From contig CAZNQW010000205.1 in the NCBI GenBank assembly GCA_964575225.1, forward strand, positions 1-7,055: a stretch of DNA of 7,055 bases, written 5' to 3'. The notes below the pieces were generated by a model that worked only from the letters and a program-made list of their open reading frames with translations, had not been told where the DNA came from and made no database searches. A program made the translations under genes and the position numbers. Shown piece by piece: positions 1-5,900 of the stretch (position 1 is its first letter; each line of letters starts with the position of its first letter). This DNA is from CAZNQW01 sp964575225 (lineage in GTDB: Bacteria > Chloroflexota > Anaerolineae > JAAYZQ01).

Positions 1-187
1 CATACCACATTCGCGCGCATCGCGCGAGTATCGCAACAGTCTCCTTCCGCGGGGGCGACGGAACAGGCGTCATCCCCGCCCCGACGTCACAGCCTCGAAC
101 GCGGGGGTCCACCCCCTTGACGAAGGGTCCCTGCCCGTCACCTTACGGAGCGCGGTGCTGTAGCGCCGCCCCTACAGGTTGCCTTTG
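1..187. other. gene-free left edge with small inverted repeats
   Basis: No coding region is supported here. It holds several short palindromes: TCGCGCG-cat-CGCGCGA at 11-27, a G5/C5 hairpin at 103-116, and GCGGTGC-tgta-GCGCCGC at 152-169. The last overlaps TGTAG...CTACA (159-176), a short relative of the GTAGGGGC palindromes found elsewhere in the window. The region lies downstream of mgtE, which reads leftward, so one of these hairpins could end that transcript. None is followed by a run of T on the minus strand, so I do not call a terminator. Confidence 0.5.
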
Positions 188-1537
188 CTACAGCCCCAGA
201 ATCACCCGCGCCAGGCTGAAATAGATAAACAGGCCGGTGGCATCCACCAGCGTGCTCATCACCGGCCCCGAGACGACGGCCGGGTCGATCTTGAGACGGG
301 TGGCCAGCAGCGGCAGCAGTGAGCCCAGCCCATTGGCCCAGACGACGATGCAGAAGATGGCCAGTGATACGGTCAGCGCCAGCGCCTGGGATGGATCCCA
401 GGTCAAAGCCCGCACATAGGCCACAACGGCCATGGCAATGCCCAACAACACACCGGTCTGCACTTCGTACCACAGGGTGCGAAGTGCGTCGCCCAGATCG
501 ATCTCGCCTACGCCCAGGGCGCGGATGAGGGTCGTGGTGGTCTGTGCTCCGGCGTTCCCGCCGGTACCGATAAGCAAGGGGATGAAAAAGGTCAACGCCA
601 CAGCGGCTTGTAGCTCTTCCTCGAACAGGCGCATCACGCTGCCGGTGAGTGTGGCCGTGATAAACAAGAGGAACAGCCACCCGATCCGCTTGCGCACCAC
701 ATTGATTACGCCGCTGTCGAGATAGGGGCGCTCCAGGGGCTGGGCACCACCCAGGCGCTGAATGTCCTCGGTGGCCTCTTCTACCAGTACGTCCACCACG
801 TCGTCGACGGTGACCACACCCAGCAGCTTGCCGACCCAATCCACCACCGGCATCGCCAGCAGGTCGTAGCGGGACATTAGGCGGGCGCATTCCTCCTGGT
901 CGGCCCCCACCTGCACCGCGATGACCTCCGATCTCATGATCTCTTCCAGGCGACTGTTGGGATCGGCCAGCACTAGTTGCCGCAGGCTGACCACGCCCAC
1001 CAAGATCCCGTCGCGATCCACCACAAAGAGGGAGTAGATGTCCTCCTCCTCGGGGGTCCACTCGCGCAGGGCCTGGATCGCTTCGCGGGCTGTCATTTTG
1101 CGCCGCAGGGCCAGGAACTCGGAGGTCATCAGGCCGCCGGCGCTGTCGTCGGGGTGAAGCAACAGAGGCCGCACCTCTTCGGGATCCTCCATGCCCGCCA
1201 GGATGGCCTCGACCTGGGCAGCTTCCAGATCGCCCAACAGGTCGGCTGCCTCATCGGGTTCCATCTCGTCGACGATGCGGATCAACGCCTCCGTCGATAT
1301 ATCGGCCACGAGTTCAGCGGCCGCCTCATCGTCGAGATTCTCCAAAATGTCGGCCGAGTCGGTGGGATTTAATTCCGGCAACAGCGCTGCCTGCACCCGA
1401 TCGTCGAGTTCGGAAAACAGCTCGGCCTGATCGGGTGGGTGCAACGCCTCAATGATCTCCATCGCAGCGGGCAGATCGTCGCGCTCCAGCGCGGCGCGCA
1501 CGCGGGCCAGGACGTCGTCGAGGACAAAGAGTTCCAT
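188..1537 (-). CDS. mgtE: MgtE-family magnesium transporter/channel
   Basis: Inner-membrane Mg2+ channel whose cytoplasmic domains sense internal Mg2+ and close the pore when it is plentiful. The protein is 449 residues, almost the length of the structurally known Thermus thermophilus MgtE (450). Domains in order: an acidic helical MgtE N domain (about 16-130), two CBS domains (about 137-195 and 200-257), the plug-helix region around EEATEDIQRLGG (253-264), then a five-helix membrane domain (about 285-447). Family hallmarks are visible: the pore motif P320-LLIGTGGNAGAQ (320-332) and D432 in VDATGLFIYF, at the same position as the pore Mg2+-binding Asp of the Thermus protein. The start codon (1535-1537) follows a strong GGAGG ribosome site (1544-1548 on the complement) at about 6 nt. 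The stop is TAG at 188-190. The gene has its own consensus promoter and a long structured leader. It appears monocistronic within the window and diverges from the NTF2/MMPL cassette. No damage is seen. MgtE homologues can also carry Co2+; specificity is inferred from the family. Confidence 0.97.
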   Translation of the reverse strand: MELFVLDDVLARVRAALERDDLPAAMEIIEALHPPDQAELFSELDDRVQAALLPELNPTDSADILENLDDEAAAELVADISTEALIRIVDEMEPDEAADLLGDLEAAQVEAILAGMEDPEEVRPLLLHPDDSAGGLMTSEFLALRRKMTAREAIQALREWTPEEEDIYSLFVVDRDGILVGVVSLRQLVLADPNSRLEEIMRSEVIAVQVGADQEECARLMSRYDLLAMPVVDWVGKLLGVVTVDDVVDVLVEEATEDIQRLGGAQPLERPYLDSGVINVVRKRIGWLFLLFITATLTGSVMRLFEEELQAAVALTFFIPLLIGTGGNAGAQTTTTLIRALGVGEIDLGDALRTLWYEVQTGVLLGIAMAVVAYVRALTWDPSQALALTVSLAIFCIVVWANGLGSLLPLLATRLKIDPAVVSGPVMSTLVDATGLFIYFSLARVILGL

Positions 1538-1752
1538 GGCACACCTCCGGACGGGTCTAATCCCCGGGGGCGCCTTTTTGGTGTGAGGAAAAAGGAACTG
1601 CCTACCGGGGGGGTCGTGCTATTCGGTTGGCAGGTAGAGGCTGGGACCGAGGTCCCCTCGTACCTGGTGGTACTTCGCTTTCAGATATCATCTCGTCCAG
1701 TTTCCGGCAAATTCTGTTCTTCCCGGTGTGGGATCGTCTCTCAAAAAAGAAC
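1538..1752 (-). promoter_or_regulatory. long structured 5' leader of mgtE (candidate cis-regulatory RNA)
   Basis: The predicted transcript starts near 1752 and the mgtE start codon is at 1537, leaving about 215 untranslated nucleotides. Hairpin 1: CAGGTA (1631-1636) pairs with TACCTG (1661-1666), continued by GAG/CTC and an inner GGGAC/GTCCC stem (1643-1647 with 1652-1656) closed by a four-base loop. Hairpin 2: CTGCC-n-ACCG (1598-1607) pairs with CGGT-n-GGCAG (1624-1633). It shares three bases (1631-1633) with hairpin 1, so the two compete at that junction. Hairpin 3: CCTTTTT (1573-1579) pairs with AAAAAGG (1589-1595). Its 9-nt loop carries, in the RNA, CACACC (complement of 1580-1585), complementary to GGUGUG (complement of 1540-1545), which overlaps the end of the ribosome site and could form a pseudoknot. 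Many mgtE genes are controlled by the M-box Mg2+ riboswitch, but I do not see its conserved blocks. The structure is visible; the regulatory role is inferred. Confidence 0.5.
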
Positions 1753-1758
1753 AAGGCC

Positions 1759-1787
1759 ATTATACAACCCGAATTCCCCCATGTCAA
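1759..1787 (-). promoter_or_regulatory. consensus sigma-70-type promoter for mgtE
   Basis: On the complement, TTGACA (1782-1787) and TATAAT (1759-1764) are both perfect matches to the housekeeping promoter consensus, separated by exactly 17 bp. Transcription should start near 1752 and read leftward into the mgtE leader. A perfect promoter ahead of a structured leader suggests that control acts mostly after initiation. Confidence 0.88.
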
Positions 1788-1822
1788 GAATGCGCTCAAA
1801 TCGATCCCCCGCCTTTTGGAGT

Positions 1823-1840
1823 GCGGCGCCTTGGCGCCGC
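1823..1840. repeat. perfect 8-bp-stem palindrome
   Basis: GCGGCGCC and GGCGCCGC are exact complements separated by TT. No run of T follows on either strand, so it does not look like an intrinsic terminator. It is probably a dispersed intergenic repeat, judged by style only because no second copy is in the window. Confidence 0.5.
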
Positions 1841-1986
1841 CCCATGGGCATCAACGCGATCGGATTGGCTCGGCTCGACGGCGATCGACCGAGTCGCATC
1901 GCCTCCGACGCACCCGGATGTCGACCGGGCAACGCATTTGATGCGGGGTCCGGGGTCGCATGTCCCCGGTCTATACACAGGGTGTG

Positions 1987-2004
1987 GGGGTGCGCGGGCA
2001 CCCC
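1987..2004. repeat. perfect 7-bp-stem hairpin with 4-nt loop
   Basis: GGGGTGC and GCACCCC pair exactly around the loop GCGG. It lies about 90 bp upstream of the -35 box of the rightward promoter. It could be a repeat or a structured site; nothing in the sequence decides which. Confidence 0.4.
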
Positions 2005-2096
2005 GACAAGTTCTCGCAAGCCGTATAACAGCACGCATCGAAAAGACTCGAACCCTGCGGGCAAGGGCCCCGCGCATTCGTTCCTTCGTAGTGCAT

Positions 2097-2125
2097 TTGA
2101 CACGCCCATGCCTTTATGCTACAAT
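2097..2125 (+). promoter_or_regulatory. strong sigma-70-type promoter with extended -10
   Basis: TTGACA (2097-2102) is a perfect -35 box. After a 17-bp spacer comes TACAAT (2120-2125), five of six matches to the -10 consensus, preceded by TG at 2117-2118 as in extended -10 promoters. Transcription should begin near 2132, giving a leader of roughly 97 nt before the secreted NTF2-like protein at 2229. This is the only strong promoter seen for the rightward cassette. Confidence 0.85.
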
Positions 2126-2145
2126 CAGACCGACCGGTCGGTTTG
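2126..2145. promoter_or_regulatory. palindromic operator over the transcription start
   Basis: The core ACCGACCGGTCGGT (2129-2142) is a perfect 14-bp palindrome. Allowing one mismatched pair, symmetry extends to 20 bp (2126-2145). It begins directly after the -10 box and covers the predicted start site, a classic place for a repressor. Size and symmetry fit a dimeric helix-turn-helix repressor, and TetR-family regulators commonly control MMPL/RND exporters. No regulator gene is in the window, so the binding protein is inferred. Confidence 0.65.
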
Positions 2146-2228
2146 ATAGCCGCCACCGGCGCGCGGGGCCAATGCGCCCCTGTGCCCCCAGAGGTTATCG
2201 CCAAATTCGCAGCATAGGGAGGGAAACG

Positions 2229-2804
2229 ATGCACAGACGAATGAGTGGGATTTTGATCGTGGTCTTGGCCGTTCTGTTGATTGCGCCGGGGGCCATGGCC
2301 CAGGGTGCCACACCGGCCGAAGTGGTACAGGGCTATTATGCCGCGCTGAGCCAGGCGGCAGCCGGAGGCGACACAGCCGGCCTGTTGGATCTGTTTGCCG
2401 ACGACGCCACGGTCGAGGTGACCGGGTTGACGCCCCAGCCGGTGAGCGGCAAAGAGGCCATCCAGACCACCCTGGGCGGCATGTTCGCCCTGCTTCAGGG
2501 GCTGACCGTCACGATGGGCGACGTCGCTGTCGAGGGCGACCAGGTGGTGGTGAACTATACCATGGCCACAGCCAGCAGCCCGACGGCGATCCCGGCCACC
2601 GATACCTTTGTGGTCCAGGAGGGCAAGATCCAGTCGCTGACCATCGCCCTGGCGCCCGAGGCCCTGGCGGGTGCCACGGCTGCCGCAGCCGCCACGCCCA
2701 CAGCCCTGCCGGCTACCGGCGGCCCTGTGAGCGGCCTCCTGCCGAGCCTGCTGGCGTTGAGCGGCGCGGCACTGATGGCCTTCAGCCGCCGGTTCTCCCG
2801 CTAG
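2229..2804 (+). CDS. secreted NTF2/SnoaL-like protein with LPXTG-type cell-wall anchor
   Basis: The 191-residue protein has four visible parts. A signal peptide (1-24) has a basic start (MHRR), a hydrophobic core and an AMA cleavage motif before Q25. An NTF2/SnoaL-like cone fold follows (about 28-142), with the family pattern of a helical start (EVVQGYYAAL), LFADDATVEV, a conserved-looking SGKEAI turn (73-78) and a final DTFVVQEGKIQSLTIAL strand pair. Next is an Ala/Thr/Pro linker (about 143-159). Last is a sorting signal: LPATGG (160-165), a hydrophobic stretch (about 168-185) and a basic tail (SRRFSR). This arrangement matches sortase substrates fixed to the cell wall. The family fold makes a hydrophobic pocket used for binding or catalysis; the ligand is unknown. 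The start at 2229 is chosen for its GGGAGG ribosome site (2217-2222) and because the signal peptide begins there; the frame stays open further upstream without a plausible start. It is first in the cassette and a terminator lies between it and the transporter gene. Confidence 0.88.
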   Translation: MHRRMSGILIVVLAVLLIAPGAMAQGATPAEVVQGYYAALSQAAAGGDTAGLLDLFADDATVEVTGLTPQPVSGKEAIQTTLGGMFALLQGLTVTMGDVAVEGDQVVVNYTMATASSPTAIPATDTFVVQEGKIQSLTIALAPEALAGATAAAAATPTALPATGGPVSGLLPSLLALSGAALMAFSRRFSR

Positions 2805-2839
2805 CCGGTCACCGAGGAGCCAGCCTCCCCGAACCACAA

Positions 2840-2911
2840 ACCGCAAAGGCGCCCAGCCCGTAGGGGCCACCCCTACGATGGTATTCAAGGCGCCTTTGCG
2901 GTAATCTTTTT
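2840..2911 (+). terminator. intrinsic terminator/attenuator between the NTF2-like and MMPL genes
   Basis: ACCGCAAAGGCGCC (2840-2853) and GGCGCCTTTGCGGT (2889-2902) form a perfect 14-bp stem, followed by AATCTTTTT (2903-2911). The 35-nt loop contains its own perfect hairpin (2859-2877). The T run favours rightward termination. It stands 35 bp past the stop of the small gene, and its T tract touches the GGAG (2912-2915) preceding the transporter start. Since no good promoter is seen beyond it, partial read-through probably sets how much transporter is made relative to the anchored protein. Confidence 0.85.
2859..2877. repeat. GTAGGGGC-type palindrome nested in the terminator loop
   Basis: CGTAGGGG and CCCCTACG pair perfectly around CCA. 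The core GTAGGGGC recurs at 6797-6804 and 7001-7008, and its reverse relatives CGCCCCTAC at 171 and 6691, so this looks like a member of a dispersed intergenic palindrome family. Sitting inside the loop of an otherwise perfect terminator, it may be a later insertion tolerated because it extends the hairpin. Confidence 0.65.
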
Positions 2912-2929
2912 GGAGTGTGATAACCCCGA

Positions 2930-5900
2930 ATGTTCGATAGAATCGGTAAATTTGCAGCGACCTATCGCTATCCTATCATCGTCGCATGGGTCGCCTTGGT
3001 GATCCTTGTCCTTGTCCTGGCCCCCAGCCTCTCCGAAATGGTCAGCGCCGATCCGAGCGGCTATTTGCCGGCAGACGAAGCCAGTGTCGTCGCTGCAGAA
3101 ATCGCAGCCGAGTACTTTCCCGAACAGGCTTCACCGGCCCAGGCTGTTCTCGTCATCAAAAGCGAGAACGGCCCCATGCGCAGCGAGGCGAACCAGGCGT
3201 ACCTGGCCGAGCTGACCGATTGGCTGGAAACGGATCTGCCGCAGGACGTGATCGGCACGGTGCTCTCGCCAGCCGATCCAGAGTTGGCCAGCCGCCTCAT
3301 CAGCGAGGATGAGGAGGTCGCCATGATCTTTGTCGGGCTGGTCGGCTCGATCGAAGACAATGCCGTGGTGGACACGTTGGATCAGATCCGGATGCGTCTG
3401 GAAGCAGCTCCCGAGGGGTTGGCGGGCTATGTGACCGGGAGCGTCGCCATTGCCAGTGACTACCTGCAGGGCGCCCTGGAGAGTGTGGACCGCACCACCG
3501 TCATTACCATTATCCTGGTCGTCACCATCCTGCTGCTGATCTACCGCTCGCTGGTGTCGCCCCTGGTGCCCCTGATTACCATTGGCGCGGCCTTTCTTGT
3601 TTCGCGGGGAATTGTGGCCTGGCTGGCCACCCGGGGATTTGCCGTCTCGAGCCTGACCGAAATGTTTCTGGTGGTGCTTCTCTTTGGCGCCGGCACCGAC
3701 TACTGCCTCTTTTTGGTCAGCCGTTTTCGCGAGTATATGGCCGACAATCTGACCGGACCGGACGCAGCGCGGCACACGGTGGACCGCGTGGGCGAGACGA
3801 TCACCAGCAGCGCGGGGACCGTTATCGTCGGCATGGTAGCCATGTCCTTTGCCCAGATGGGCCTTTTTGCCAACACCGGCCCAAGCCTGGCCCTGGGTGT
3901 GGCCGTCGCCTTGCTGGCAGGACTGACCCTCACACCGGCCTTGTTGGCCGTGCTGGGGAAATGGGCTTTTTGGCCCGGCGGCGCGCACCACGCCCATCAC
4001 GGCGGCTTTTGGACCAAGCTAGCTCATTGGGTGACCAGCAAACCGTGGGTGCCCCTGGGCCTGGCCCTGGTGATCCTTGTGCCGTTGACCATCTATGGTC
4101 AGGGCATGCCGCGCAATTTTGACCTACTGTCCGATCTGCCCGACGATATGGCCTCCAAGGCCGGGTTCCAGATCCTTTCGGAGCATTTTGGCGCGGGCGA
4201 GATGCAGCCCCTGGACGTCATCGTCACCGATATCGCCGACGCCCGCAGCCCGGAGGGGATGGCCTACGTCGACGACCTCACGCAGCGACTGCTGCTGGTG
4301 GAGGGAGTGGCCGACGTTCGCAGCTTGACCCTGCCCGCGGGCCAATCAGACCCTGAGGTGGCCGAGTTCCTGCGGGTGGACGGCCAGTTGACCCTGATGT
4401 TGGACATGACGGGCGAGATCCGCGCTCAGGCCGACGATCCCTCTGCTCTGGCCGCGATCGACATGGACGAGGTGACATCGGGCTTTGAGCTGGTGCGCGC
4501 TTACCTGGACGACCTGGCGGCTGCCTTTCCCGACCTGAGCGGCAACGCTCACTACCAGGGGGCTGCGGCGTCGCTGGACAGCCTGGAGAAGGCTCTGGAA
4601 GATAGCCAGGATCGGATGCGGGTGAGTTCCCAACTGGCCGAAGTGGCGGCCGGCCTGACGTCTGGACTCTCCCTTGGCGATAGCACCGTCGCCGGCGCTG
4701 CCTCGGCTGCGGCGTTGGACCAGGCGGTGGCCGGATTCTCGGCCCTGCGCGGGTACCTGACCGGCCTGGCTGAAGCTCATCCTGCTGTCATCGAACTGGA
4801 GGGCTATGACGCGGCGGTGGCTGCGTTGGACCGCCTCGACGCGAGCGTGGCCGACATCCAGGGGGCGCTGCGGGTTTCGACGCAACTCGACCTGCTGGCC
4901 GACAGCATGAAGGCCATGGCGACGACACTCCAGGACCCGGCGGCGCTGGCCGATCTGTCCGCTTCACCCGAACAGATGGAAGCGCTGGGCGTTCTCGACG
5001 CCTATCTGCAAGAGTTGGTGGAGGCCCACCCCGCCCTGGCGGAGCACGCATCCTACCAGGCAGCCGTCGACCATCTGGCCGCCGTGCAAAGCAGCGTGGA
5101 CGAGATGAAGCAGTCCCTGTTGGTCAGCCATCAGTTGGCCCTCGTGGCCCAGACCATGGACGAGACGGCGCAATCGCTGGAAGAGAATCCTCTGTCCCTG
5201 CTGCCCCAGCCGGGCCAGCCCAGCGCCGGCCAGCAGATGGCCCTGCTGACGGGGTATCTGCAAGAGCTGGGGGAGGCTTATCCTTCGCTGGCTGCCACCG
5301 ACGACTATGAGACAGCGTTGGAGACCACGACCCAGATGGGCGCGGCGATGGAGGTCCTCGACCTGACCAAGATCAATGAACTCATTGCCGGGACCCGTGA
5401 ATCGCTGGCGACCCTGAGCGTGGCCTTGGGCGGGCTGTCGGCTACGGCGGCCGAGACGCTGCCGGAGGCGGCCTTTACCCCGAGTGATGCGACCGAGGGC
5501 ATGATGTCCTTTGCCCCAGACCTGACGCCCCTGATTGGCGAGATCGAGGCTGCCGGAACCGAATTCGCGGCTCTGGCCGAGAGCGTCCGCCAGGAGATGC
5601 CGGAAGCCACCTTTGTGCCCACGACCGAGCTGCCGGCGACCAGCGGCGTATCCGATTCGCCGCCTTCTCTGGAAGGCGTCACTGAGAGCCTGACGGCATC
5701 AGTCGCTGACCTGGGCGCGTCGTTGAACGCGCTGTCTGCGGCGGCTGCCGTGGCGCTGCCCGATGCGACCTACATCCCGGAAGGCGATCTGATGGCCGAG
5801 GAGGCCGATGCGGCCGTGGAGGGGATCATGGCCGACGTGGACGCCTTTGAGGTGGCGTTGCAGGGCCTGGCCGATGACTTTTCCGGGCGTGAGGATGGCT

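Larger units (their letters stand above)
1788..2096. other. gene-free spacer between divergent promoters
   Basis: About 310 bp separates the two outward-facing promoters, and neither strand shows a supported gene. It contains a series of hairpins: GCGGCGCC-tt-GGCGCCGC (1823-1840), CCGGGG-(8)-CCCCGG (1950-1969) and GGGGTGC-gcgg-GCACCCC (1987-2004). The first lies within TTTTGGAGTGCGGCGCC, a style of dispersed intergenic palindrome I associate with GC-rich environmental bacteria. Long open frames that cross this area on both strands have low-complexity, Arg/Pro-rich translations without domains, and I treat them as chance. Confidence 0.6.

Noticed and set aside
1..46. Start of a leftward gene at the window edge (AAGGAG at 41-46 on the complement)
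   Set aside because: A TTG 4 nt downstream opens a short frame to the edge, but only 12 codons are visible, and the nearest ATG is about 20 nt from the ribosome site. Not supportable.
1660..1700. T-box-like GGTGGTAC...TCTCGTCC on the plus strand
   Set aside because: Only a fragment resembles the T-box; no specifier stem is recognisable and no aminoacyl-tRNA synthetase or amino-acid gene follows. The same bases are better explained as part of the minus-strand mgtE leader hairpin.
2040..2070. tRNA T-arm-like ACTCGAACCCTGC (complement GGTTCGAGT)
   Set aside because: The flanking bases do not pair as a T stem or acceptor stem, and no other cloverleaf parts are found on either strand.
1728..2228. 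Upstream extension of the NTF2-like gene's reading frame
   Set aside because: The frame stays open far upstream, but the predicted transcript begins near 2132, the signal peptide starts at 2229 with a good ribosome site, and the upstream translation is Arg/Pro-rich without domains.
2896..2924. Possible promoter TTGCGG-17-GATAAC ahead of the MMPL gene
   Set aside because: Only 3/6 and 4/6 consensus matches, overlapping the terminator, and it would give a nearly leaderless transcript. Too weak to claim.
3131..4000. Long minus-strand open frame opposite the MMPL gene
   Set aside because: It has Gln/Gly/His-rich low-complexity composition, no domain and no ribosome site, and is fully explained as the shadow of the well-supported transporter gene. 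Similar shadows inside mgtE were dropped for the same reason.
5624..5650. LPATSG (residues 901-906) inside the MMPL ectodomain as a sortase motif
   Set aside because: It lacks the LPXTG glycine, is not followed by a hydrophobic segment and basic tail, and lies in the middle of a folded ectodomain; a chance match.
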